A DNA stretch of 64,000 bases from Rhodoferax sp. (GCF_030697375.1 NZ_JAUYQD010000022.1:1-64000); one strand, 5' to 3'; shown: positions 1 through 9,480, numbered from the stretch's first letter. Numbers and translations: made by a program. The notes: generated by a model not told the origin, from the sequence alone.

Positions 1-630
1 GGCGGTCACGGCCGCGAGCACCACCGCCACCAGCAGGGCCGCCACCATGGTGTTGCGTGCCGTGCTGTACGCCTGGCCGCTGTGCGTGCTGGCCGCCACG
101 GCGCCTTCATGGTTCAGGTGGACCAGTTGGTCCAAGGCGGCGTTGAGCCGGTCGAACGACTTTTGGGAATCGCCTTCGAGCAGCTTGCGGGCGGGGAATT
201 TTTCCCGCTTGGTGGACATGTCCACGATCTGGCCATGCAGTTGCAGGTACTGCTTCCATTCGCCCGCAAACACCGTGTACAAGCTGCGCTCTTCATCGCT
301 GTCCAGCAGCAAGGTGTAGGCCTGCTGATCCTTCTCCAGAAGGTCCACCGTGTTGACCATGGTCTGTTCGATACGTGCCATGACGCCATCGTCGATGTTG
401 AGCGCGTGCGAGGTTTCGAAGACACGCAGTTGGGAGACGCGGGTCTGGATGGCGTTGATCATCTCCACGCCGGGCAACCAGTCGCCGGTGATGGCCAGCG
501 TGCTGTTGCGCATGGTCATCATTTGCACCAGCGCGATCCCGGCTACTGCCACCAGCAGGCCGACCCACAGCGTGAACACCCCCGATAAACGCGTGGCTAT
601 TTTGAGATTTTTAAGGGTTTGAGATGGCAT
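1..630 (-). CDS. Methyl-accepting chemotaxis protein, N-terminal part (cut by window edge)
   Basis: This gene is missing from the ORF track because it runs off the left edge. Reading the minus strand from the ATG at 630 gives an open frame of 210 codons to the edge (MPSQTLKNLK...). A short cytoplasmic start is followed by a membrane segment at about residues 14-38 (VFTLWVGLLVAVAGIAL). A helical, charged region of about 150 residues then matches a four-helix-bundle (4HB) MCP sensor domain, and a second membrane segment begins near residue 195. HAMP and signalling domains would lie outside the window. As a class, these inner-membrane receptors control CheA. The ligand cannot be read from sequence. 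The RpiR gene lies just upstream on the same strand. Confidence 0.85.
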   Translation of the reverse strand, partial: MPSQTLKNLKIATRLSGVFTLWVGLLVAVAGIALVQMMTMRNSTLAITGDWLPGVEMINAIQTRVSQLRVFETSHALNIDDGVMARIEQTMVNTVDLLEKDQQAYTLLLDSDEERSLYTVFAGEWKQYLQLHGQIVDMSTKREKFPARKLLEGDSQKSFDRLNAALDQLVHLNHEGAVAASTHSGQAYSTARNTMVAALLVAVVLAAVTA

Positions 631-634
631 GTTT

Positions 635-1543
635 TTACCCGTATCGTTTATTGCGAAGATTGTGTTTTGCTTCGCGCAGCATGGGCTGCAACTTGTCGCA
701 ACCTATGCGCAGCGCCACGCATGTGAAAAGAATGTCGACGATCAGCATGTGCAAAAGCCGGGACACCATCGGGACATAGCACTCATAGTGTTCTGAGTGG
801 TCGGCCGCCAGATGGAAGTTTCCTATCAAAGCCAGAGGTGATCCACTGGCCGTGATGGCGATGATCGTGGCACCATTTTTTCGCGCGATGTTGCCCGCAT
901 CCAGCAGTTCACGGGTACGACCAGAATTGGAAATGATGACCAAACAGTCGCCCGAGCGCAGCATCGTTGCGCTCATGGCCTGAAAGTGACTGTCGGTGTA
1001 GGCCACAGAGTTGACCCCCAGTCGAAAGAATTTTTGCTGCGCGTCTTGTGCGACCCCACCCGAGGTTCCCGCGCCAAAGAACTCGATGCGCTTGCCGCGC
1101 TTGCAGGCTTCCGACAGCGCATCGGCTGCGCTGTCAAAGGACGCGGTGCTGGCATGGCTGCGGTAGGCCATAAAGGTGGCCACGGTGTTGTCAAGCACTT
1201 TGACCACGACGTCCACAGTTTTGTCGTCCGCATCGACACTATGGTGAATGAAGGGCACGCCTTCATTCACACTCCCTCCGAGCTTGCGCTTGAAATCCAG
1301 CAGCCCGTCGTATCCCACGCTGCGGCAAAACCGAACAACGGTCGGCTTGCTCACCTTCGCCCGCCATGCCAACTCGCCCACAGGCAATGCGACAAAGGCT
1401 TTCAAATCGGTCGACATCAGCTGCCCTACGCGCTGTTCAGCCGGTGAAAGCGATGGCAGGGACGCTCTAATCCGGTCAAGCATTTCACCTGACTTGCTTT
1501 TTGTCAAAAATGCATTTGTCCCGTGGCACAGGAGGGGATTCAT
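635..1543 (-). CDS. RpiR/MurR-family HTH-SIS transcriptional regulator of the inositol locus
   Basis: The product is 302 residues. An N-terminal RpiR-type HTH (SPAEQRVGQLM, then VSKPTVVRFCRSVGYDG) precedes a C-terminal SIS sugar-phosphate-binding domain (FFGAGTSGGVAQDAQQKF). Regulators of this family sense phosphorylated sugars, and IolR of several proteobacteria belongs to it, so control of the adjacent iol genes is the natural inference. The gene is last in the minus-strand iol run, 16 bp after iolB. Two starts are plausible: ATG 1543 behind GGAAG, or ATG 1483 (MLDRIRASL) behind AGGTGAA. The second gives 282 residues and matches the usual RpiR N-terminus better. Confidence 0.88.
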   Translation of the reverse strand: MNPLLCHGTNAFLTKSKSGEMLDRIRASLPSLSPAEQRVGQLMSTDLKAFVALPVGELAWRAKVSKPTVVRFCRSVGYDGLLDFKRKLGGSVNEGVPFIHHSVDADDKTVDVVVKVLDNTVATFMAYRSHASTASFDSAADALSEACKRGKRIEFFGAGTSGGVAQDAQQKFFRLGVNSVAYTDSHFQAMSATMLRSGDCLVIISNSGRTRELLDAGNIARKNGATIIAITASGSPLALIGNFHLAADHSEHYECYVPMVSRLLHMLIVDILFTCVALRIGCDKLQPMLREAKHNLRNKRYG

Positions 1544-1559
1544 TTTTGACTTCCGAAGG

Positions 1560-2393
1560 CTAAACGGCGGCGGGAGCCAGCATCCACTCGTGCGCCGGGT
1601 CGTTTTTGAACACCCAAAAGCGGTTGGGCCCGGCCATCACATTGAGGTAGTACAGGTCATACCCATGGGGCGCCGTCACCGGGTGGTAGCCGCGCGGCAC
1701 CATCACCACGTCGTGGTTTTCGACGGCGCAGGCCTCGTCCAGGCTGCGGTCGTCGGTGTAGACGCGCTGGAACGAAAAACCCTGGGGCGGGTTGAGGCGG
1801 TGGTAGTAGGTTTCTTCCAACTGCGTCTCGGTGGGCGGCTGCTCCAGGTCGTGTTTGTGCGGCGGGTAGCTGGACGAGTGGCTGGCCGGCGTCAGCACTT
1901 CCACCACCAGCAGGTGGGCCGCCGTGGGGTCGTCATGCGGCAGGATGTCGCACACATAGCGGGTGTTGCTGCCTTGGCCGCGCACGCTGCGGCGCATGGC
2001 GGCCGAGTCCATCACTCTGACCTGGCGCTGGGCGCTGTCGGCGCCGCCCGGCGCGCTGCACAAAGCCACTTCCGCCCCTGAGGTGCACTGGGCGGCCACC
2101 GTGATCTGCACTGCCTTGCCAGCAGGCACATACACCGCGGCGGGCGACACCTCTTCAAACACACTGTGGCGCTTTCCCAGACCCACATGGGTCTGGCCGT
2201 CCACCATCACATCCACGGTGCCGGTCAGCACCACGATGCACAGTTCACGGCTACCGGTGTGCACCGATTCCACGTCACCGGCACCCAGGCGCAGGGCGCG
2301 AAAGCCGATATGGCTCCAGCCTGCACGCTCGGGCGTGACGTTGACGATTTCGCGCCCGGTGGGTGCGGCTTTGGCGAGTAGGGGGCTGACCAT
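1560..2393 (-). CDS. iolB: 5-deoxy-glucuronate isomerase
   Basis: IolB converts 5-deoxy-D-glucuronate to 5-dehydro-2-deoxy-D-gluconate in inositol catabolism, in the cytoplasm. The 277-residue product has the expected double-cupin layout. It contains PPHKHD, EETYYHRLNPPQGFSFQRVY and the C-terminal PRGYHPVTAPHGYDLYYLNV, all hallmarks of the family. The length is typical (about 260-275). An AGGAAC ribosome site precedes the ATG. It lies 12 bp after iolD and upstream of the RpiR regulator, consistent with one transcript. Confidence 0.95.
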   Translation of the reverse strand: MVSPLLAKAAPTGREIVNVTPERAGWSHIGFRALRLGAGDVESVHTGSRELCIVVLTGTVDVMVDGQTHVGLGKRHSVFEEVSPAAVYVPAGKAVQITVAAQCTSGAEVALCSAPGGADSAQRQVRVMDSAAMRRSVRGQGSNTRYVCDILPHDDPTAAHLLVVEVLTPASHSSSYPPHKHDLEQPPTETQLEETYYHRLNPPQGFSFQRVYTDDRSLDEACAVENHDVVMVPRGYHPVTAPHGYDLYYLNVMAGPNRFWVFKNDPAHEWMLAPAAV

Positions 2394-2405
2394 GGTGGTT
2401 CCTGA

Positions 2406-4274
2406 TTAAATGCGTTGGTCTTTTTTAGCGGTCTCGTACCGGGCTCGGGCGTCAATCACCTGCGTGCGCTCTGACACCTCGGGGATGCCCACTTCCCACC
2501 AGCAGCCGCCCTCCTCGGTGATGCGCTCGTGGGTGGTGTCAATCACGATCACCTGGGTCTGGATGGCCGCGCGCGCTTTCACCATGGCTGCTTTGAGGTC
2601 GGCAACCGAATGGACATGCACCGCCTCTGCCCCCATGCTTCTTGCATGCATGGCAAAGTCAATCGTGCTCTTGGCTCCGCCTGCAGGGACGCAGTCATCC
2701 AGCATGTTGTTGAAGCTCGCGCTGCCCGACTTGATTTGCAAGCGCTCGATACAACCGTAACCCCGGTTGTCCAGCACCACCACGATGAGTTTTTGCCCCA
2801 GCAACACCGAGGTCGCGATCTCCGAGTTCATCATCATGTAGGAGCCATCGCCCACCATGACGATGACTTCCTGATCGGGTCGGGCCATCTTGGCGCCCAG
2901 TGCACCGGCTATTTCGTAGCCCATGCAGGAATAGCCGTATTCGACATGGTAATTGCCTGGCAAGGATGCACGCCACAGCTTGTGCAATTCGGCGGGCAAG
3001 GTGCCGGCCGCGCAGACGACTACGTCGCGCTTGCCGCTGTCGCCACCGGCATCGTTGAGCGAGTCGCGTACCGCGCCCATGACTTCGGCGTCGTACGGCA
3101 ACACGTTTTTGGGGATGGCAGTGGTCAACTCGGTCACGCGTGACACCCAGGCGGATGCTTGTAGCTTTGCAGTTTTTGTCCACGCTGGCTCCGCTTTCCA
3201 GTCACCCATCGCCTGCGTCAATTGCTCCAAACCTGTTCGCGCATCGGCAACCAGCCCAAGCCCACTCCACTTGCCTGCATCAAAGGGCTGGACATTCAGG
3301 CTCAGCAACTTGGCCTGGGCATACAAGGCATGCGATCCGGTGGTGAAATCCTGCAAACGGGTGCCCACCGCAAACACCAGATCCGCTTCGCGTGCCACCG
3401 CGTTTGCTGCGGGGCCACCATCCACGCCAATGCCGCCCACATTCAAAGGATGATCCCAACTCAGGCTGCTTTTTCCACCATGGGATTCCGCCACGGGAAT
3501 GCCATGCTTTTCTGCGAAGGCGCGCAACGCATCCCACGCCTGGCTGTAGAGCACGCCGCCACCGGCAACAATCAGGGGTTTCCTGGCTGTCTTGAGCAAA
3601 GCAGCGGCACTGGCAACTTCTCGCGGGTCCGCTGGCGGGCGACGGAAGTGCAACAGGCGTGGCTCCAGAAAGTCCAGAGGGCAGTCAAAGGCGTGGGCCT
3701 GCACGTCCTGTGGCAAGGACAGGCACACCGGGCCGCAGGCCGCAGGGTCGGTCATGACCTGAATGGCACGCGGCAAAGCCGTGAGAATTTGCTCGGCGCG
3801 CGTGATGCGGTCAAAGTAACGCGTCACCGCACGGAAGGTGTCGCTGGCGCTCATGTCGCCTTGCTGGAAATTCTCGATCTGCTGCAGCACCGGGTCGGGG
3901 GTGCGGGTGGCGAAGGTGTCGCCCGGCAAGATTAGTACCGGCAAACGGTTGACATGGGCAACGGCGGCTGCGGTAACCACGTTGGTGGCCCCTGGCCCAA
4001 TGCTGGTGCTCACGGCCATCATGCGCTGGCGCAAGTTTGCTTTGGCATACGCCACTGCGGCCAGGGCCATACCCTGCTCGTTGTGGGCGCGGAAGGTCGG
4101 CAAGGAGTCGCGCTGCGCATACAACGCTTCTCCCAGACCTGCGACATTGCCGTGACCGAAGATAGTGAAGACACCACCGCAATAGGGTTCTGTTCTGCCA
4201 TCCGCAGTTTCAATGCGGAGGGCTGCCAGGTGCTGCACGAGCGCCTGGGACATGGTGAGACGTTTGGTTTTCAT
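2406..4274 (-). CDS. iolD: 3D-(3,5/4)-trihydroxycyclohexane-1,2-dione acylhydrolase
   Basis: This ThDP-dependent enzyme opens the inositol ring, giving 5-deoxy-glucuronate. The 622-residue product follows the family order: an N-terminal pyrimidine-binding domain (MKTKRLTMSQALVQHL start, typical of IolD), a central domain (CGPVCLSLPQDVQ), and a C-terminal pyrophosphate-binding domain with the GDGSYMMMNSEI metal/ThDP motif and a YGCIERLQ segment. It sits between iolC (18 bp upstream) and iolB on the same strand. The upstream ribosome site is weak, but the start agrees with the family N-terminus. Confidence 0.96.
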   Translation of the reverse strand: MKTKRLTMSQALVQHLAALRIETADGRTEPYCGGVFTIFGHGNVAGLGEALYAQRDSLPTFRAHNEQGMALAAVAYAKANLRQRMMAVSTSIGPGATNVVTAAAVAHVNRLPVLILPGDTFATRTPDPVLQQIENFQQGDMSASDTFRAVTRYFDRITRAEQILTALPRAIQVMTDPAACGPVCLSLPQDVQAHAFDCPLDFLEPRLLHFRRPPADPREVASAAALLKTARKPLIVAGGGVLYSQAWDALRAFAEKHGIPVAESHGGKSSLSWDHPLNVGGIGVDGGPAANAVAREADLVFAVGTRLQDFTTGSHALYAQAKLLSLNVQPFDAGKWSGLGLVADARTGLEQLTQAMGDWKAEPAWTKTAKLQASAWVSRVTELTTAIPKNVLPYDAEVMGAVRDSLNDAGGDSGKRDVVVCAAGTLPAELHKLWRASLPGNYHVEYGYSCMGYEIAGALGAKMARPDQEVIVMVGDGSYMMMNSEIATSVLLGQKLIVVVLDNRGYGCIERLQIKSGSASFNNMLDDCVPAGGAKSTIDFAMHARSMGAEAVHVHSVADLKAAMVKARAAIQTQVIVIDTTHERITEEGGCWWEVGIPEVSERTQVIDARARYETAKKDQRI

Positions 4275-4292
4275 TTTGAGATGCCCAGAAAC

Positions 4293-6260
4293 TCAGGCGG
4301 CCTTTTTTATGGAATCACGTGTTGCAGCACTTTTGCGTCCACGCCAGGCTTGCACCAGGGTGGCATAGTTGGCGGCTACTTCGTCGACGAAGCCCTGGTC
4401 ATTGAGCTCACTCTTGAGCCAGCGCTTGGAGGCGTCCGCCCACAGTGTGCGCCCGACCATAAAGCCCTTCACCACCGGATTCGTGGCATCCGCAAAACTT
4501 TCGGCAAGGTACTGCAAAGGCTTGTTCAATCCCAAAATCACCGCACCACGGCAATAGGGGTCGCGCGCGTCCAGCATCTTTTGCAACTCTGCCCAACCGG
4601 ATTCCTGCATGGGCGCCAGCTTCCACCACTCGGGTTTGATACCCAAGTTGTAAAAACGCTCAATTGCGCGCAGCACGGCAGAGTCTTCTTCTCCGGCCTT
4701 GACCAAGTCCTTGGGCAAAATAATTTCCAGCAGCAACTCGTTGCCGGACTCGCGTGTGGCTTCCCAGAGCTCCAGCACCGTGGCTTCTTGCTCTAGCCGC
4801 AGGTCGGTAGCATCGTCCGGGTGGTAATGCACCAGGCATTTGGCAACGTGCTCTGTCGGCCAGTGGATCAAAGCGCTGCCGATGGATTGGGTTTCATCAA
4901 AGCGCAAGGGGCGCGAGCCGGGCAACTCCACTGGGCGTCCCACCCACCAACCGCGACCGGTTGCCGTGGCCAAGGCATCTAAGCCCAAGCTGCCGCCATC
5001 AATCAAGACACCCATGTGCCCTTGCAGTTGGCATTCCTTCTCCGCTTTTTCCGTCGCGAGAACCAATAGCTTTTTCAGGTAGGGGATCAATAATTCGTTT
5101 GCGCCGACTTCTTTCGCCATGTCCTTGAACTGGCTGCGGTGGTCATAGGCCATCACACACATTTCGTCCCACTGCGTGCGCTTCACGCTGACGCGGTGCA
5201 AGTGGGCCAGTTGGGCGTCTGCATCCACCTTGGGGTTGCGGCTGCCGCTGAACCAGTGCGCCAACTCGGCCTGCGTGGGCATGGCCGCTGAACAGGCATG
5301 GCGGGACACCACGATAGCGCCGCAGGCATTGGCCACCTGGGTGGACTGCGCCCAATCCTTGCCCTGCAAAAGACTGGCAAGAAGACCGGACAGGAATGCG
5401 TCGCCTGCACCCAATACATTGAGTACCTCCACGCGTTCGCCCTTGAAGGTGGGCGCCACATCAATGTGAAACGGGATGACGCCGGCAATCACGCAGCAGC
5501 CCAGTGCGCCGCGTTTGACCACCAGGGTTGCATTGCTTACTTTGCGCACGGCCCGCAGGCTGGCAATCAGATCATCCGGCACGCCGCCTGCAATGAAGAA
5601 CTCCTCTTCGGTGCCCACCAGAAGGTCAAACTCCGGCAGCATTTCTTGCAGCTGCTGGGTGACATGGGCATCAGCGACATAGCGGTTTTCTCCAGCGCCA
5701 CGGGGTGTCAGGCCCCAAAGGACCGGGCGGTAGTCAATGTCCAGAACACGAACGACGCCATGCTTTTTGGCATGGGCAAGCGCTGCAGCAGACGCTGCAC
5801 GCGTGCCGGGTGTGGACAAGTGGGTTCCGGTGATGGCCAGTGCGCGGCACTGGGCAATGAAGTCTTCGCGGATGGCCGCGGCATCCAGGGCCATGTCGGC
5901 GCAGTTCTCGCGCATAAAGAGCAAAGGGAAGGTGTCACGGTCCTTGAGTCCCAGCAGGACCAGTGCCGTCAGCCGCTCATGGTCGATTTGCACCTGGCTG
6001 GTGTCGCAACCTTCCTTCTCCAGCGTTTCGGTCAGGAAGCGGCCCATGTGCTCATTGCCAACCCTTGAGATCATCGCGCTTTTGAGGCCCAGGCGCGCGA
6101 CGCCAAAGGCCTGGTTGGCCGAACTTCCGCCCAGGTACATGGCCATGGAGCGGGCATCTTCCAGCCGGCTGCCAAACTGCTGCGAATAGAGGTCTACGGC
6201 CAAGCGGCCCAGGCAGGCCAAATCAATGGGACGGCCCTCAGGAAAGTTCAAAGTGCTCAT
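4293..6260 (-). CDS. iolC: Bifunctional 5-dehydro-2-deoxygluconokinase / aldolase-like (DUF2090) fusion
   Basis: The product is a 655-residue two-domain protein. Residues 1 to about 330 are a PfkB-family sugar kinase (GGSSANQAFGVARLG near the start; NVLGAGDAFLSGLLAS with the catalytic GAGD). Residues of about 345-650 are a DUF2090 domain, a class-I aldolase-like TIM barrel (MGVLIDGGSLGLDAL, KPEWWKLAPM, FMVGRTLW). The kinase phosphorylates 5-dehydro-2-deoxygluconate. The second domain is annotated in related proteobacteria as the following aldolase (IolJ role), which would explain the absence of a separate iolJ here. The ORF track starts at a TTG (6266). ATG 6260, 2 bp after the upstream stop, is preferred and suggests translational coupling. 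Confidence 0.93.
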   Translation of the reverse strand: MSTLNFPEGRPIDLACLGRLAVDLYSQQFGSRLEDARSMAMYLGGSSANQAFGVARLGLKSAMISRVGNEHMGRFLTETLEKEGCDTSQVQIDHERLTALVLLGLKDRDTFPLLFMRENCADMALDAAAIREDFIAQCRALAITGTHLSTPGTRAASAAALAHAKKHGVVRVLDIDYRPVLWGLTPRGAGENRYVADAHVTQQLQEMLPEFDLLVGTEEEFFIAGGVPDDLIASLRAVRKVSNATLVVKRGALGCCVIAGVIPFHIDVAPTFKGERVEVLNVLGAGDAFLSGLLASLLQGKDWAQSTQVANACGAIVVSRHACSAAMPTQAELAHWFSGSRNPKVDADAQLAHLHRVSVKRTQWDEMCVMAYDHRSQFKDMAKEVGANELLIPYLKKLLVLATEKAEKECQLQGHMGVLIDGGSLGLDALATATGRGWWVGRPVELPGSRPLRFDETQSIGSALIHWPTEHVAKCLVHYHPDDATDLRLEQEATVLELWEATRESGNELLLEIILPKDLVKAGEEDSAVLRAIERFYNLGIKPEWWKLAPMQESGWAELQKMLDARDPYCRGAVILGLNKPLQYLAESFADATNPVVKGFMVGRTLWADASKRWLKSELNDQGFVDEVAANYATLVQAWRGRKSAATRDSIKKAA

Positions 6261-6262
6261 GA

Positions 6263-7201
6263 TCAAGATGCCTTGCGTTTCGCCTTTGTGGCTTGCGGCT
6301 TTGCACTGCCGTAGTGTTTGTCGAGGTAACGTTGAATTTCACTGCGCATGAAGCGTGACGACGCTTCTGCGCGCTCTTCCCATGCAAAGACGCAACTGGA
6401 CAAGATGCCGTCGAACTTCACTTCGGCCAGGGTGCCGAAGAACACGTCCCAGTTGATCTCACCTTCGCCGATGTCCAGGTGCTGGTGCACCCGCACATTG
6501 GAGCCGGGCGGATTCACGATGTAGCGCAACTGGCTCGACGCCATGGGGTTGTAGGTGTCGGCCACGCGCACGTGGTGCAGCACGGGGGCCGCATCGCGGA
6601 TCATCGCGGCCATGTCGTCCCCGTAGTAGAAGGTGTGCGGTGCGATATAGGAGAGCTTCACGTTCTTGGAGTTCAACACCTTGACGATGTCCGTTGCCGG
6701 CGTCAGACGCTCCACCCAATCTTCCGGGTGCGGCTCCACCGACAAGGTAAGGCCTTCACGCTCAAAAATGGGGGTGAGTTCTTCCATGGAACGCCACCAG
6801 GCGGCCTCGCACATCTCTTTGGTGTTGGCGCCAGGCTTTTCACCCACCGAACGCTCGGGTGAGGCGCCACGGCCAAACTCCGAGATCATGGTGGTGCAGC
6901 CCATTTCCACGGAGACTTCGATGGCCTTCTTCCAGCACTTCACCGCCCACAGGCGCTCGTCTTCAAACGGGCTGGCCCAACGGTACATGGGCTGCAGTGT
7001 GGCGAGTTTGACGCCGTGGTCTTTGAGCGCTTTCTTGAAGTCTGTGACGCGTTGTTTGTGCGCGCGTGGCATCACCCACCAGTCCAGGAAGTCCGCACGC
7101 GGAGAAAGCTCCACGGCGTCATAGCCGAGCGCGGCGGTGAGCTTGCAGATGTCCGGCAGGGACAAGTGGCGGTGCATATACGGGTCGAGGGCGATTTGCA
7201 T
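6263..7201 (-). CDS. iolH: IolH-like TIM-barrel sugar-phosphate isomerase/epimerase family protein
   Basis: The product is a 312-residue AP-endonuclease-2-like TIM barrel. The N-terminus (MQIALDPYMHRHLSLPD, then ALGYDAVELSPRADF and MYRWASPFEDE) resembles IolH of inositol operons from memory of the family. Likely metal ligands lie in SEFGRG, SVEPHPEDW and the HQHLDIGEGEINWD stretch. The biochemical role of IolH is not firmly established. An AAAGGA ribosome site precedes the ATG. The C-terminal tail is lysine-rich (KPQATKAKRKAS). It is tightly linked to iolC downstream and to a second TIM-barrel gene upstream. It could be filling the IolE dehydratase role, since no separate IolE is seen. Confidence 0.75.
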   Translation of the reverse strand: MQIALDPYMHRHLSLPDICKLTAALGYDAVELSPRADFLDWWVMPRAHKQRVTDFKKALKDHGVKLATLQPMYRWASPFEDERLWAVKCWKKAIEVSVEMGCTTMISEFGRGASPERSVGEKPGANTKEMCEAAWWRSMEELTPIFEREGLTLSVEPHPEDWVERLTPATDIVKVLNSKNVKLSYIAPHTFYYGDDMAAMIRDAAPVLHHVRVADTYNPMASSQLRYIVNPPGSNVRVHQHLDIGEGEINWDVFFGTLAEVKFDGILSSCVFAWEERAEASSRFMRSEIQRYLDKHYGSAKPQATKAKRKAS

Positions 7202-7244
7202 GAGGAGTCCTTTGGAGAAGTGGTGCTACGCGGTACCAGCGAAA

Positions 7245-8186
7245 TTACTGGCTGATGGTTTGTTTCAGGGCATCAATGGAGGTCAGAACACCGGCCTCCA
7301 CCGACATGGTCAGGTCTTCCATCTCCAGCGATACGTGGCCGTCGTAGCCCCCCATGCGGCACACCGAGAAGAACTCTTTCCACCATTGGAGTCCATGGCC
7401 ACAACCGACCGCCACGTAGTTCCAGGTGCGGCTGTCGGATTCGGTCACCGGCTTGGTTTCCAGCAACCCGTCGATGTCGCACAGGCCACGCTCTACACGG
7501 GCATCCTTGCCGTGGATGTGGAAGATGGCGCCCTTGAGTGCGCGGGCCGATGCGATGGGGTCCGCACCCATGACCATCAGGTGGGACGGGTCAAGGTTCA
7601 TACCCACAACCGGGCCCACGGCAGCGCGCAGACGCAACAGCGTCGACGGGTTGTAGACCAGCATGCACGGAAACTCTTCAATCGCAATTTGCTCCACCTT
7701 GTTGGCCTTGCAATGTTCAACGAATTTTTTCCACCAGGGAATGGCCACGTCGTTCCATTGGTATTCCAGCGCGGGGCCCATGTAGTCGGGCCAAGACACG
7801 GTGGAGGTAATCCAGTTGGGGGTTTGGTCACCCGGCGCTCCTGCGGGACAGCCGGACATCATCACGACTTTCTTCACGCCGAGCTTGCCTGCGAGCACGA
7901 TGGTGTCGTACGTGGACTTCGTGTGTTTTTCTCCCATCTCGCCTGGGCTCAATGGGTTGCCGGAACAGTTGAGGGCCGAAATTTCCATTCCGCGTTTTTC
8001 CAGCTCGGCCTTGAAAGCCTTGAGCTTGCCTTCGTCAGCGAGCAATTGGGCCGTTGGTACGTGAGGGCACGAAGCCCAGCCGCCCGTGGTCATCTCGACG
8101 GCGTTCACACCCAGCGATTGAACCTTGTCGAGCATATCGGTGTAGCTCAGGTTGCCATAGACGTCGGTACAAATTGACAATTTCAT
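7245..8186 (-). CDS. Sugar phosphate isomerase/epimerase-family TIM barrel (inositol locus)
   Basis: The product is 313 residues starting at ATG 8186 (MKLSICTDVYG), 7 bp after GGAAAC. The ORF track extends 35 codons upstream into the preceding gene without support. It is a TIM-barrel fold with probable metal-binding positions in IEEFPCMLVYNP, NLDPSHLMVMG, IFHIHGKDA and SLEMEDL. Proteins of this type are commonly encoded beside Gfo/Idh/MocA oxidoreductases and act on the keto-sugar the oxidoreductase makes. Here it directly follows such a gene. A dehydratase (IolE-like), isomerase or keto-glycoside lyase role is possible, and the substrate is not determined by sequence. Confidence 0.8.
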   Translation of the reverse strand: MKLSICTDVYGNLSYTDMLDKVQSLGVNAVEMTTGGWASCPHVPTAQLLADEGKLKAFKAELEKRGMEISALNCSGNPLSPGEMGEKHTKSTYDTIVLAGKLGVKKVVMMSGCPAGAPGDQTPNWITSTVSWPDYMGPALEYQWNDVAIPWWKKFVEHCKANKVEQIAIEEFPCMLVYNPSTLLRLRAAVGPVVGMNLDPSHLMVMGADPIASARALKGAIFHIHGKDARVERGLCDIDGLLETKPVTESDSRTWNYVAVGCGHGLQWWKEFFSVCRMGGYDGHVSLEMEDLTMSVEAGVLTSIDALKQTISQ

Positions 8187-8272
8187 GATCAGTTTCCTAA
8201 ATGATGGAGATGTTGAATTTCGAGGCCCTGCCCACTTTTGCGCAGCGAGTCGGCAGGGCTCCGCTATGCGAT

Positions 8273-9448
8273 TTATTCGAAGTTGACCCACTGCGAGCCG
8301 GCATCGGCCGAGCGGACACAGTTTTCCAGCCAGCGCACACCCTCGGTGCCGGCCTTGATGCCCGGATAGTGGTGTGTCGCGAGGAAGGCGTCATCGCCGC
8401 GGTTTTTAGCGTCGATGGCCTGGGCAATCCAGAGGTAGATATTGGCCCAGCTGTCACCCAAGCCTTCAGTATGCAGTCCACCCATGCGGTCCGCGTTGAG
8501 GCTCTCTGCCTCAAGGTAGGGCATGCCATGGTGCATGGTCATGTTGGGCTGGCCCTGGACTTCATAGATGAGCTGGTCTGGATGTGAATCCGACCATTCC
8601 ACCGAGGCTTTCGAGCCGATGAAGCGGAAGCGTTGCGAGCCCATATTGCCGGCGTTCACCGAGGACACCCACAGGCGACCCACGGCACCGCCTTCGTAGT
8701 GCGTCAGCACATAGGCGTTGTCTTCCAGCGGCGCACGGGTTTTGATAAATGACTGGCGGTCGCACAGCAACTTTTCAATTTTGAGTTCTGGGCAGACCAG
8801 GGTCGCCATGTAGTAGATGTGGGTGCCAATATCGCCGAGCACAAAGGTGGGCCCCGACGTTGCCGGATTGGTCCGCCATTTGACGGCATCGGGTGCACCC
8901 ACATCGTCGCCCGCGTTGAAGCCGTGGGAATACTGGATGTCGACCATGCGAATGTCGCCGAGCATGCCCTTTTTCACCATGGCGGCCATTTGGTGCAACA
9001 GCGGATGGCCGGAGAAGCCGTAGGTCACGCCAACGATCAAACCCTTGGACTCTGCCAGTGCGGCAATCTCATTGCACTCGCGCACGGTGAAGAACAGGGG
9101 CTTCTCGCAGATCACATGCAGACCTGCTTCCAGGCAAGCTTTGGTGATCTCGAAATGGGTGAAGTTTGGCGTTGCAATCGACACCACTTCCACGCCATCT
9201 TCGCGTTGTGCTTCCTTGGCAATCAGTTCTTTGTAGTCGGCGTAGCAGCGCTCACCATCAACGCCAATGTTCACTCCGAAATCGCGGCCACGCGCCACAT
9301 CCAGGTCGAAGGCCCCGCAGACCAGCTTGTACGCCGTGTTGTCCCTGAGCGCGCCCGTGCGGTGTTTGTAGCCCACCTGCCCGGTGCGACCCCCTCCAAC
9401 CATGCCCCAGCGGAGCGGACGTTCAATACTTTTTTCACCATTCAACAT
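8273..9448 (-). CDS. Gfo/Idh/MocA-family NAD(P)-dependent oxidoreductase, putative inositol (derivative) dehydrogenase
   Basis: The product is 391 residues. An N-terminal Rossmann fold (RWGMVGGGRTGQVGYKH) is followed by the EKPL motif in HVICEKPLFFTVREC, whose lysine is catalytic in the family, and then the C-terminal alpha/beta domain. By position it is the NAD-linked oxidation step of the locus (IolG-like role), but it is longer than typical IolG (about 340), so inositol, another inositol isomer or a substituted inositol are all possible. GGAA precedes the ATG. A perfect 16-bp palindrome lies 33 bp upstream (9481-9496), suggesting a second regulated promoter inside the operon. Confidence 0.88.
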   Translation of the reverse strand: MLNGEKSIERPLRWGMVGGGRTGQVGYKHRTGALRDNTAYKLVCGAFDLDVARGRDFGVNIGVDGERCYADYKELIAKEAQREDGVEVVSIATPNFTHFEITKACLEAGLHVICEKPLFFTVRECNEIAALAESKGLIVGVTYGFSGHPLLHQMAAMVKKGMLGDIRMVDIQYSHGFNAGDDVGAPDAVKWRTNPATSGPTFVLGDIGTHIYYMATLVCPELKIEKLLCDRQSFIKTRAPLEDNAYVLTHYEGGAVGRLWVSSVNAGNMGSQRFRFIGSKASVEWSDSHPDQLIYEVQGQPNMTMHHGMPYLEAESLNADRMGGLHTEGLGDSWANIYLWIAQAIDAKNRGDDAFLATHHYPGIKAGTEGVRWLENCVRSADAGSQWVNFE

Positions 9449-9480
9449 GTCATTTCCTTTTTAAAAAATTAAATACCCAT

